Assembly (NCBI GenBank): GCA_024180945.1
Contig: JAKSGN010000033.1
Span: 186,001 to 250,000, forward strand
Reading direction: 5' to 3'
DNA from: Macrophomina tecta
Taxonomy: Eukaryota > Ascomycota > Dothideomycetes > Botryosphaeriales > Botryosphaeriaceae
DNA length: 64,000 bases
The position numbers and the translations under genes were made by a program. Each line of letters opens with the position of its first letter. Position 1 is the first letter of the stretch. Positions 24,126 through 34,828 of the stretch are shown here, in pieces. The notes below the pieces were generated by a model that saw nothing but the letters and a program-made list of their open reading frames with translations, made no database searches and was not told where the DNA came from.

Positions 24126-26027
24126 ATGTCAAACCTCCCTACGATGTACCATAAAGGCCCGGCGGCATCAGCGCCGACATCTCTCCTCCCCAAGCCTTCC
24201 TCTCCGTCTTGCACCAGCATCCTAGGCGGAAGCTGCAGACTAACCATCTGCAACACCAAGCCTATAGCGTCTTGTCCTCTGGCTGGCAAGCCTACAGCGC
24301 CTTGTCCTGTGGCTAGCCCGCAGCAATCTACCGCCGAGATGGACGACGATTCCGCTCCTTATCAGCTGGAAGCGGCCATTGACGCGCATATCGCCAACTG
24401 CATAACGCCAGAGCGGATCTCGCAGCGCGCAGCCCTGTTCAAGGATACATTCGCGTACGTTGGCGCCGTTGGACAAGGCGGAGAAGGGACTGTGGTGAAG
24501 GTGTTGCAGAAGACCACTGGCAAGCTCTTCGCGGTCAAAAGGGTTGAGCAGAAGACCGACCCGCAGTCTGGGCGACCGGTGGCTCATCAGGAAGTCCGGA
24601 TCCTCGCACTGCTCAACCTGGTGGGCGACGGCCCTGGCAAGAACACCATTGTCGGAGTGCCGGCCGACTTTTGGTTCCCCTGCCATCCTTCCGGGCAGCA
24701 GAGCTTGGTAATGGAGTACGCCCCGCTCGGGTCGCTGCAAGACTTCATAAGCAGTCGTACTCTCGTCGCGTACTATCATAAAGAGAGGTACACCCGAGTC
24801 CTTCACGAAGGCTTCTACCGCCACATCTACGCCCAGCTGCTCGCCGGACTCGCCTTCCTCCATTACGGTTATGGCACCGACACGTACGATCCCGTCAAGC
24901 GCCTCCCCAAGGGCCGTAGACCGGTACTCCACCGCGACATCAAGCCACAGAATATTCTGGTCCTCCCTGCTCCGGACGGCGTCCACCAGGAACTGGTCAT
25001 CGTCAAGTTAGCCGACTTCGGTGGCGCCCTCCACGTCGGCACCCACGACCCGACCGATCTGTACTGCTTCACGCCAGGGTACATCGCGCCGGAATACTAC
25101 AAGGAGGGTTTGAGCCGCCACGAAGCCAACATCCTGTCCGACGTCTTCGCTCTCGGCGCGACCATGCACTGGGCCATCTTCGGCCGCCACCCCTGGGTCA
25201 CGAACAACGGCCACATGCTCTTCAGGCGCAAGCACGCGAGGGACATCTGCCACCAGGGCGGCACTCACTTCACCGCCGAATTCGACGCCAGCATCAACGA
25301 CGCCCTGGCCCCCGCCAAGCTCCGCCGCGTCTCGGTCCAGATCCTGGAGTGCCTGGAGCGCAACCACGAAGAGCACATCCGGGCCTTCCTGGCGTGGTAC
25401 GAAGAGGTCGAAGTCCCGCGCCTCGAGAGCGAGCGCGCCCAGCAGGCGGCGAGGGACGCTGCGAGCCGGGCGTACGCGCGGCAGCGGTCCCGGGAGCGGC
25501 GCGAGGAGCGGTTGCGCGAGGAGGCGAGCCTGATCCCGCAGCGCGCGCTCCAGCTGACCGGCGGCTACATCTTGCGCCAGGCGGCGCAGCACCCGCTGCG
25601 GTTCCGGTGCCACAACCCGCTGTGCAAGTTCCAGGACCAGCCGAACGTGCACTACCACGTGCGCTGCGCCGACCCGGCCTGCCCGGACGCAACGGTAGGC
25701 CTGCACCACCACTCCCCCGCCCGCCATCTGACAGACCAGGTCGAAGCTCACTACCAGCAGGTGCTCCGTGAGGAGCTGCGGCGCCGCGCCGACGAGCAGG
25801 AGGCCGAGCTGCAGCAGCAGAAGGAAAACGAGGGCGAGCACGACCCCGTGCCGCAGCAGCGCGTCGCGCGTCGGGCCGGCGTTCGCCTGGCCGCAGCACC
25901 GGCTCAGACGGAAGCGGACCAGGTTGCGCAGGGCCGCGCCCGCTGGGACCTGTTTGTGCAGACCGCCCGCACTGAGGCAGAAGCCGATGATGTGGAGGGT
26001 GAGGGTTCGCTCATGGACGTGGCCTGA
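24126..26027 (+). CDS. Serine/threonine protein kinase with coiled coil and Cys/His tail
   Basis: This is a single-exon eukaryotic protein kinase of 633 aa. Conserved residues are all present: glycine loop GQGGEGTV (116-123), Lys138 in FAVKRV, Glu156, HRD at 269-271 (LHRDIKPQN), DFG at 297-299 and APE at 321-323, so it should be active. Two short insertions precede the catalytic loop. After the kinase domain comes a charged, Arg/Glu-rich predicted coiled coil (about 430-470). Then follows a Cys/His cluster (494-528, with CHNPLC, CADPAC and HHH) that looks like a metal-binding module, and a second coiled coil. The N-terminal 70 residues are Pro/Cys-rich, and Met72 is an alternative start. Its pathway is unknown. 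Confidence 0.88.
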   Translation: MSNLPTMYHKGPAASAPTSLLPKPSSPSCTSILGGSCRLTICNTKPIASCPLAGKPTAPCPVASPQQSTAEMDDDSAPYQLEAAIDAHIANCITPERISQRAALFKDTFAYVGAVGQGGEGTVVKVLQKTTGKLFAVKRVEQKTDPQSGRPVAHQEVRILALLNLVGDGPGKNTIVGVPADFWFPCHPSGQQSLVMEYAPLGSLQDFISSRTLVAYYHKERYTRVLHEGFYRHIYAQLLAGLAFLHYGYGTDTYDPVKRLPKGRRPVLHRDIKPQNILVLPAPDGVHQELVIVKLADFGGALHVGTHDPTDLYCFTPGYIAPEYYKEGLSRHEANILSDVFALGATMHWAIFGRHPWVTNNGHMLFRRKHARDICHQGGTHFTAEFDASINDALAPAKLRRVSVQILECLERNHEEHIRAFLAWYEEVEVPRLESERAQQAARDAASRAYARQRSRERREERLREEASLIPQRALQLTGGYILRQAAQHPLRFRCHNPLCKFQDQPNVHYHVRCADPACPDATVGLHHHSPARHLTDQVEAHYQQVLREELRRRADEQEAELQQQKENEGEHDPVPQQRVARRAGVRLAAAPAQTEADQVAQGRARWDLFVQTARTEAEADDVEGEGSLMDVA

Positions 26028-28841
26028 GCCGTTCTGAGCAAAGGTTGGTGGTAGTTTTGGCTTCGTTTGGCTTCGGTAACCTTTCAGTCTGGATTCCGTT
26101 TTGAAAACAGAGTTGACTCTGCCTTAGATCCTTTTAGCTTTGAGCATCCGCGTTCGGAGAATTTTACATGTCGCGCAATACGCTTATGCCGTCAGCAGGA
26201 GACGGGAATCGTTCCTGGCAACTACCTTTTCAGGGTATGGATGGAAGGTGTTGAACTGGAAATTAAACGCACCGTGACAGCTAAGTGAGTCCCTGATATC
26301 GCCGATATGCCCCCAACTCTTGGTCAGCACGAAAATGCTTTGAGTACTCACCTCGACGAGTCGACTCCCCGTCAAGCCTTGCTTCACAAGCTCTACCGCA
26401 CCCGAGCCTTCGGAGCTGTAGTCGTAGCCACTTTATCCTTTGTCGTGACGTCCATACTTACTCAGCCACAGCGACCGCATTGTTCTCGCCGCAAGATTGT
26501 CGCGCCCCAGACATTGTATGGAGAGGAAATAGTATCATGCGGATGGGCTATCTATGGCATGGCACGGCAGTTGGGCCTTACCGAGATCATGACGGTAGGG
26601 CGTCGGGAAGTGGCGTAGATTCTGGCCGAAGTAACGGCGCCACTGCAGAATGATGAGGCACTTTGGTTCCACATGACAGGACCAGGGCCGTCGCGTTCAA
26701 CTATGCGTAGTCTTGGGGGATATCCAGAGCGTAGAACGGAATAGGATGCAGGGAAAGGGTTGAAATCGAAAGATTGGTTGGGATCCTGCGCATGGAGACT
26801 GTGGTTATGTTGGGAAGTGCTTCATTCGACGCGAAAGAATGTTCGCGCAATTTTGGGTCAAATTTCGGAGATGTCGACCAAATGCGCGGGATGACGGGGA
26901 CTCGGAGTGAAAGGCGCAACGAAGCTTTTGAAGAGACGCAAACTTTCCACGTGGAAGATTAAACGAGAAGTGTAGTTAGTCTCCGTGCGTGAAAATGCTT
27001 GCAGCTAGGCCGTTGTCCAATAAGCAGCCCCTTCTTTCTTTTAGCTTCATGTGGGTCGCCGGTGGCCACGCGACGGCGCAGCAGAGGAGGATTGGACTAA
27101 TTCAAGAGGGGCCAATGTGAATGGAGAATGTAGTGTTCTTCAACAATAGAAGACGATGGACGCTACAGACACGGCACTTCGGCGAAGACCCGGAGCGTCC
27201 GTCCATGGGTCCCTCCCGAGAGGACGGCACGCCGCACTCGGCAGGCCCGGAAGGCGGAAAGATCTCCATTGAGACCCCGGATGCCACCAATCCGCCAGAG
27301 CGGCTAAAGCAAGCCTGCCAAGACGCCCGCTCGTTTCACATTTCCCCAGGATGTCGAGATGCCCAGCCGTGCCGAAGTTGAGTGATTGGCCGCTAACGGT
27401 GACTGCTCTTCCAGAACACGGGGCATCTGCGGCTAGTCAGCAGGCTAAATGGCAGGCTAGACTTGCGGGCGGACAGGCGCCAGGGATGTGTCACTTTGCG
27501 AGGACCTTCCTCGAGGGTACATGGCCCCGAAGAACGGCCTCTGAACTCTTCGTAACCTTGCCATCTTGGCCTATCGGTAGCGGCATCCAAGCCGCTGGGT
27601 AAGGCTCAGAGAAGTGCAGTGTCCGAGCACTAGCCCTACGCAGTCTCGGCACGCAGACCTCTGCAGACCTATGCAGGGTCGAGGGGGGCGCAGCGTGGGA
27701 GGAAGCAAGAGGTGATAAGTGTGGTGCTACTAATCTCATCGAGTAATGGGCTCTCTGGTTGACTCCTTGGCCTACGGTCATTATCTGCCCACAAGTCCGG
27801 CATCCTTCAGCACGCCGCCATGTGTACCCAACGGCCTTGCGACAGCCGGCGGATTCCCACGCGATTTTGAGGCTGCGCATTGCGGCAAGCGAGGCTGATA
27901 CCAGTCGTTTCCTTGCTAGGTAAAAGCCTCGACCATGACGCGGGCGAATCGCGTAGATCTAAGCTTGAGCGCATTTATGCCGATCGCGGGTCGTGCCCAA
28001 GCCATGCCTTCCCGTGAACCGCCTGGCTCAGGCCAGCCGTTCGAGCGCATAAAACCCAGAGCGCTCCGCAACCGCAGCGGTATCAGCGCCTCAGACTGTT
28101 CGCTTCGAGCCGCTGCAGGTTGGCTCGGTGGTTGACGAAAAGCGCGGGTTGAATCCGAGTTGGGAGTTGAGCACCAGTGATGGAGGTTGGGTCCCATGAG
28201 CTTTCCGGGCTTTCTGGGCTCCAGAGGTCGGCATGATGGCTGCAGGGCTCAAAGCCAGCCGGGCAGGAGGAACTGCAGCCAACCTCCCCAAACACTGGCC
28301 GCCCTCAGAAACGGCCCGTCTCCCTACGCCACTGCTGCTGCCCGCGCAGCCATCCCTGCGCCCTCACCAGACATCATTGCTAGCGTCCCGTTACGGATTG
28401 ATGAGCGGGCCAAGCGGGCAGTCCGGATGGCTGGTATGATGTCCTAGCGCGCCACTTCGCCTTGTTGGCTGTATCTGAGCATCGCTGCGAGTCAACATCG
28501 GAACCTGAATGCCCTAGTTCCCTCAGCTCCTCCATATAATGCGCAAGGTAAGATCGGCACACTTTGATCTCGAACTGGCCAAGTTTTAACACTCACGGTT
28601 CCTCCGGCCCAGGAACCGATGTTACGTGCATACTGGTTGCGTAGCCACCCATCGCACACAGCCAGCCTTAGTTTCCCGTGCCCGATGAGAGGACGCACGA
28701 GTGTGCCCCTTGCGCTATAATGAACACACTGCCTCCTCTACGAGCTCACCACCTACCTCCCGCTCTTCCCATGTAACGTTCGGCATTGTACGACAAAACC
28801 ACCGGCTTTTGTCATCTTGACGCACGGCCCCTCCAAAGGCG
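26028..28841. other. Long gene-poor stretch
   Basis: About 2.8 kb with no supported gene. Open frames at 26307-26618 plus, 27121-27381 plus and 27491-27880 minus have no recognisable similarity and lack clear intron/exon support. Confidence 0.5.
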
Positions 28842-30239
28842 ATGACGGCGCTTCGCCCCATCGCTGTGCAGACTATCGAAGCTGCTGTCGCCGGCTCCGC
28901 TTGCTCTTTCGTTATCCTGTTGTTAAAGTTCTTCTCAAGATACCGCTCGAAAAGTGATTTTGGCGCGGATGATGCGCTGGTCGCGTTGGCGTGGGCCATC
29001 ACCGTCCCTTTTGCCGTTTCTTTTTACATCCGTGAGTAAACCTTCCACCGGTCTGTGCGTGCGTGCTGTCGAGGAGCAACTGTGCTGAGTTGTGGCAGAG
29101 GGCCGAAATGGGATGGGCTACAGTATGAGTGAACTTCCTCTGAGTGTGTACCTCACGGGAAGACAGTGGTGAGTCCTCTATCCGCCCACATCTGCTCGCT
29201 TTGCCCTTTATATCTGGTTCGCCTGGCTGACACCCTATTTCTTCCGTAGGTTTTGGGCTTCGTCGTGGATGTACTATCTCGGCCTCGGCCTCTCGAAGCT
29301 CAGTGTACTACTGCAGTTTTTCCGAATTTTCGTCGCGCCAAAAACGCTCCTGGTCACCAAGTGCACCATCGCCTTTGTCATTTCCTGGACCATCATTTCC
29401 GTGTGCGTAGCAGCATTCGAGTGCCGACCAGTGGAAAGATACTGGGACAAGCGCATTCCCGGGAAGTGCATAAACGGCGGGGACACATTTCTTGCGAATG
29501 CCGTCATGAACATCGTTACGGATTTTATCATCATCGGAATCCCAATCCCCAGCCTCCTGGAGCTCCAAGTCAGCATGACGAAGAAAATCGGACTGCTCTT
29601 CGCATTCTCTCTGGGCGCGGTGTGAGTGCGCCCCCAATCTTGTTCCCCACCTTCCTTTTCTCGCATCTCCGGGCCCCTGCTCGACCTGCATATAACACGG
29701 GGCGGTTATGACGACGGTTGTCGCTGACGAATCCCGCTAAAAGTGTCTGCGCAATCTCGATCGCGCGCATACCAATGGTCATGCTCGCCTTCGCCGCGGG
29801 AAAGCCGGGAAACCTTTCGCTGATGATGTGGTCCGCCATCGAGCTCAACGTCGCCATCATCTGCGCTTGCCTGCCGTCGATCCGCCCGCTCTTTGTTTCC
29901 TTCCTACAGCTGACGGGACTCGACACGTATGTGAAGACGATCACGCGCACGAGCGGGGCCAAGTCGAATTCCCGGAAAGCCGCATACGGCGGTACGGGCG
30001 GGAGCGCGGTGGTCAGTACGATCAGGAGGCACGGGACGAATGGCAGGGGTGCGAGTAGGGTGGAATACATTGAGATGGATGAGGAGGTCCATGGTGCGAT
30101 TCAAGTGCAGAGGAGTGTGGAGGTCAAGTCCGAAGTGTACCATGGGAGTGAAAGCAGGAAGAGTGACGACGATAGCATTGACAAGCTAGTGTCAATGCCG
30201 GAGAGGTCGCACAGAGTGGCCTGGCTCAACGATCCATGA
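28842..30239 (+). CDS. Fungal rhodopsin-like 7TM integral membrane protein (four exons)
   Basis: This is a second member of the fungal rhodopsin-like 7TM family, only moderately similar to the one at 10.1-11.5 kb. Model: join(28842..29031, 29099..29168, 29250..29621, 29744..30239), 375 aa. The three introns (67, 81 and 122 nt) start GTGAGT and end in AG, and all phases fit. Family marks are GADDALVALAW after helix 1-2, YYLGLGLSKLSVLLQFFRIF, AFECRPVERYW, CINGG, IIGIPIPSLLELQVSMTKKIGL and CLPSIRPLF. The C-terminal ~100 residues are hydrophilic, Ser/Arg/Glu rich and presumably cytosolic. Ligand and role are unknown; PTH11-type relatives act in surface sensing. Confidence 0.85.
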
Positions 30240-30746
30240 GCGAGAGGGTGGGTGGATGTGTTCAACTATTCCAGAATACCCCGTACGAACATATGAATAA
30301 ATGATGTACATTGCTTGGATGCTTAAGTCAGCTTTATGCTGTACACTTCCAAGGCTCAGACAGTCCAGTTGCACCATTGAGCGGGGATTCGCATCCTACA
30401 GTACACGAAGCCGGAAGTACTCATGTCCACCGGCGTCCATCTCTGTAGCTGCCGTGTCCTATGAGTCATTATCCAATACCCAGCGAGGTCCAACCCTTGT
30501 ATTTTAACTCCGGGAGCTGTTCGTCTCCGCCATTAGGGTATGGGTTGACAGCAGTTGCAAATTGACCAGAAACCAATCCCGGTTGTATAAACACCCGCCA
30601 CATGGGCGGGTAAAACTGCTGAGCCTGCGCCGTTGCCTCGCCTCGTGCGTCCACCGCGGGATAGCGGAACGTTCTTTGGCCCCGCTCGGAAGCACCTTGC
30701 CAGCGGGTCTCGACCTACTGCAGCCTTGTGGCATTAGTGCGGCGCT
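30240..30746. other. Intergenic stretch
   Basis: No gene seen between the 7TM gene and the carboxylesterase relic. Confidence 0.5.
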
Positions 30747-32135
30747 CTGCTTTTAAGCTTAACCAGCGCCGTCGCGGCTGCCAGACCAACCATTACCCTC
30801 AATAACAGCACCTTCGAGGGGGTACACTCTCCTCAGTATGACCAGGATTATTTTTTTCGGTGTTCCATTCGCTCAACCGCCACTGGGCGAACCTAGGTTC
30901 CGGACCGCGCAGTCCATCAACAATGCATGGGGCGGAGCTAAACCGGCAACGACATACTCAGAAGAATGAGTCGGTTACGGTGTATTCTCCCAGCTTTCCA
31001 TTGTAGCTGCACCTGCTAACGGTGCCACAGTCGGATCAGTTCTTCTACGAGGCTTCTGAAGATTGCCTCTACCTTAACTTCATTCGTCCTGCATCGGCCA
31101 GCGGTACAATATGTCATTCATGATTCAAAATGCTGTTGAAATCGGCAAGCCGTTTATTGGCCTCACCCTCAACTATCGCTTGAGTGCCTGGGGCTTCGTC
31201 ATGGGGAATAAGTCCAAGGTAGTGGCAGTACCAATCTTGGACTACGCGACCAGCGTCAGTCTCTTTGAATGGGTACAAGAGAATATTGCGGCGTTTTGTG
31301 GTAAACTTCACTTCAATAATCCAAAATGTGACCCCACTCACGTTCTGCGACACGCGATTCTACAAAATTTACCATCTTCGAAGAACTTGCAGGTGCCATG
31401 TCCGTCGGTTTCCACCTTGTTGCGCACGGCGGACGCAACGACAAGCTTTTCCGGGGCGCCATCATGGAATCAGGTGCCCCAGTCTACTATCACAAACTGG
31501 ACAACAACGCGGAATTCGAGCCCAAGTACCAGTCCTCCCTCAACGCCATTGGATGCGCCGACCTGGTGTGCCTGCGCGCCCTCCACTGCGACGACCTCAA
31601 CCGGGCCATCAACCGAACCCGAATCATCGAATGGGGCCCAGCCATCGACTATGACCTCATCCAGCCCTTCACCTCCACACAGCTCCTGTTCGGAAACTTC
31701 GTCCAAGTGCCAATCCGATCTGGCGCCAACTCCGACGAAAACACCGCGTTCGGGCCGCGCGGCGTTGACAGCGAACAAGACTTCATCGATGCCCTAACCA
31801 GTAAGTCTCCTCATTTCTTTTCCTCTCTCTCTCTCCTTGCTGCACTCACTCGACACGCCACTAACCAACCTACACCCGCAGCTTTCGGCATCCCATCCAA
31901 GCTCATCCGCCCCATGCTACACGCCTCCCCCACCATTCCCTCCCTCGGCATCCCCGGCTCTCCACCGCTCTCTGCCGGCTTCCGCTTTACGCTCCAGCAG
32001 GGCTCGCAGTACCGCCGCACCTCCGCCTACTTCGGCGACCACTAGTTCGTCGCGAATCGGCGGCTGACGTGCCAGGCATCGGCGGCGCACGGCATTCCCG
32101 CTTACATACACACTCCCGAAAACACACACTGTTCG
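30747..32135 (+). pseudogene. Type-B carboxylesterase/lipase, multiply broken
   Basis: This is a relic of a secreted type-B carboxylesterase. A signal-like LLLSLTSAVAAA leads into ITLNNSTFEGV and DQDYFF. A one-base gain in a T run near 30850 shifts the frame before FGVPFAQPPLGEPRFR. TGA at 30967 breaks TYSEE/VGYG. Then come SEDCLYLNFIRPAS, GLTLNYRLSAWGF and WVQENIAAFCG. After another frame change the nucleophile elbow, normally GESAG, reads EELAG (near 31385), so the catalytic Ser is gone. MSVGFHLVAHGG, FRGAIMESGAP and, after an intron (31801-31880), QYRRTSAYFGD follow. TAG at 32043 interrupts before FVANRRLTCQ. The part carrying the catalytic His is missing. Confidence 0.85.
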
Positions 32136-33648
32136 TTCTGTTCTCTGAATGTGGATGGCCGTTTTGGGCTACTATTGTTGTCATTCCTTCCATGGTCTCA
32201 CCGTTGCACGTGGCAAGGGCACAATAAGCGACTACTCATTTCTCCGTCCTCTACCTTGCGGTTTGATTTCTGCGCGTCGGATCGTGCCGTCAAGTGCCCT
32301 AACCCACACTTTTAAGTTGCTGTGTATCATGTGAAATATAGGACGGTGCGACTACTGGAAGATGCGGCTGAGACAGCGCAAGAATCGCCCAAACGGGTCG
32401 ATCTTGCTCACGGCATTTCCCGCAGGTATGTACATACGACCGCCAACTACCTGCTTCCCTCCAACATTGCACAACTACCACGCGACAACTTGACCGAGCG
32501 CAAGGTAAAATGTGGGAAGCGTCTGCCTCGGGTTGCAGAGACTCGCTCACGCATTCGGTGCTTCATCGGGTGGTGGCGCGGGTGTGCCGAGTTCGTTGTT
32601 TCGGTTTTGTGCCAGTGCCTCACCAGTTGCCGAGGAGAGGAGGCGAGGAGCATACACACGTATCTCAAACAGATCTCAGGAGAAGATGCCTCGGGAAGCT
32701 GCAGTGCATTTCTCGCACCAAATCACCGAGGCTGCAAGAGCTGTATGACCCTTCCTCTCTCTGCGTAATCACTGCCCTCAAGCCAGGACATTTCAAGTGG
32801 AGACCATACACCGCGGACCTCTCTCTGAGGAAAACTTACAAAAGCCGTTGGGCACGTGAGCTCGATAGGCGCAGTTGGGGCTCGGATGCTACTGGTCCCG
32901 GTAACATCATGGAAATAAGCTTGATCGGCCCTTGTCTCATATGCGAAACTTGCCGAACCTTATTCTGGGTAGAGTAGGTCATGAGCAGAACTAGAAGCTC
33001 CTACGGGCGAGTACGAAGGTATTGAAACAACCACCAACGATGGTCTGGACGATAGTGCGGCTCCACAATTGCAAGGGGTAGGCCGATGGGGAGAGAGTCC
33101 AACGGCCATAAGGAAACAGTGAGTGAACTGAGAATGCCGCAAAGAATGCTGGTGATTCGGGTGTTCCTTGAGATGATGGTTGAACGAACGCGGGACACCG
33201 TCACGCCCTCGATCTTGATAATCGCGCAGTTGCATCGGGAGAAGTCCAAAAACTGCGAAGATAGAGATCAAATGAAGTCTGCGGCTTCCAGCGTAGTCAG
33301 CTTCCAGAAGTCACGTTAGCGAGCTGTTTCCAGATATAACCACACGCTAAAGAGGCGCCGCTTCATCCTGACGGCCGTACACACCCACTTCGACCCGCGC
33401 TGAAACATGGCGACACCAGCCTATCGCCGCGCCTCGGTACAAACATCGTTTTGTGGCCACTTGTGTTTTGTTTTTTTTTTTCTCTCCTCTCCGCACGAAA
33501 CGATGCTCAACCTCCTCGGCAGGCAGGAAAGCGGCGATGGCGCTGAATGTATAAAGCGGCGGGGCGGCCGTCTCCAAAATCTACATCCACAACTACGAAC
33601 ACCCAGTCTTCTTTTTCCGCATTCACTTCACTTCAGAGGACTTCAACC
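32136..33648. other. Intergenic stretch upstream of cutinase
   Basis: No supported gene; open frames at 32322-32768 and 32510-32977 overlap and have no recognisable domain. A T11 run is near 33471. TATAAAG at 33550-33556, 99 bp before the cutinase ATG, is a likely core promoter. Confidence 0.5.
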
Positions 33649-34365
33649 ATGGTCCAATTCAAGTCGCTCGCCCCCCTCGCCATGCTGGCCGTGGCATCCG
33701 CCACCCCGCTCCCCGTCGAGCCTTCCACCGAAATCAGCCCCCGCCAGCTCTTCGGCGGCGGCGGCAGCGGCTCCGGCTGCAAGCCGGTCATGGTCATCTT
33801 CGCGCGCGGCACGACCGAGCTGGGCGGAATGGGCCAAATCGCCGGCCCACCTTTTCAGATGGCGCTGAACGCCAAAATGGCCGGCCAGGTGTCGATGCAA
33901 GGCGTGCCCGCGCCGGCCTACCCAGCCGACGTGCCCGGGTACCTGGCTGGCGGCTCCGCGTCCGGAGCATCGAAGATGGCCGAGATGGTGAAGGAGGCGG
34001 CGACGAATTGTCCGGATGCGAAGATCATCATGTCCGGGTACAGGTACGTCCGGGACCGCTTCTGGTGGAGGATTGGCGGCACTTACTGACGAGATGGGGA
34101 AAACAGTCAAGGAGGGCAGCTCGTCCACAAGGCCGCCGCGCAACTGGACAGCCAGACGGCGGCCAAGGTCGCGGGTGCCGTCATCTTCGGCGACCCGGAC
34201 AACCCGAAGCCGGTCGAAAACGTGCAGAACCTGAAGATTTTCTGCGCTGCTGGGGACTTGATCTGCGCCGGCCAGCCAGTCATCTTGGCGCCGCATCTGA
34301 GCTACGGCGCGAATGCGGGCGCGGCGGCGGACTGGGTTGCTCAGGTCACTGGAGGAGGGCAGTGA
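33649..34365 (+). CDS. Cutinase (carbohydrate esterase family 5), two exons
   Basis: This is a secreted serine esterase that hydrolyses cutin or related polyesters. Model: join(33649..34043, 34107..34365), 217 aa; the 63-nt intron splits the nucleophile codon context, with GY-S132-QGG formed across the junction. The catalytic triad is Ser132, Asp182 in AAGDLIC and His195 in LAPHLSY. The signal peptide covers about residues 1-18 (MVQFKSLAPL). A short Gly/Ser linker (GGGGSGSGC) precedes CKPVMVIFARGTTE, the oxyanion region. Cysteines at CKP, NCPD, IFC and IC fit the two disulfides of cutinases. It sits beside the broken carboxylesterase, another secreted esterase. Confidence 0.95.
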
Positions 34366-34828
34366 GACCGGCGCGAAGAGGGGGGTAGCATCAGTGATGG
34401 CAGCCAGCGATGTCCATAATTCGCTGTTTATATGTTATTAACGGACTTCTGCACGAGATGAAGTTTAGCTTGAGCTTTTTCCAAAGCTTTCCGCCAACCT
34501 TTTTGGTGCATTCGCGCTAGCGTGTATTCTGCGTGGAAACATCTACACTCTTATCTCATCTCATGATCTGATCTCAAAACAACGTACAGAGCCATTCCAT
34601 AAAACGAAATTATCTCAATATTATTTGATATAGCCGAAATAAAGAGGCAAACGAAATCTAATCTATGAGTAGCATGCAACCATCTAATAGAACAACTTTG
34701 AACGTTAAAGTAAGACACCCCTACTTCTCCCCTAACACAAAAGCACAAAAAGACAAACAAACAACAAAACGAATCGAGAAGCTCAACAACGCCCACCCCC
34801 TCCCAACCCTCTTCCCCACGTAATTACA
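34366..34828. other. Intergenic stretch
   Basis: AT-richer spacer between convergent cutinase and NRPS relic; nothing recognised. Confidence 0.5.

Noticed and set aside
25008..25841. 277-codon minus-strand frame inside the kinase gene
   Set aside because: Composition shadow of the GC-rich kinase coding sequence.
31801..31880. Reading through the last carboxylesterase intron as coding
   Set aside because: GTAAGT..CCGCAG boundaries and restored homology after splicing favour an intron, although the frame happens to be open.
32322..32977. Two overlapping plus-strand frames of about 150 codons
   Set aside because: No domain, no intron support and no codon pattern favouring either frame.
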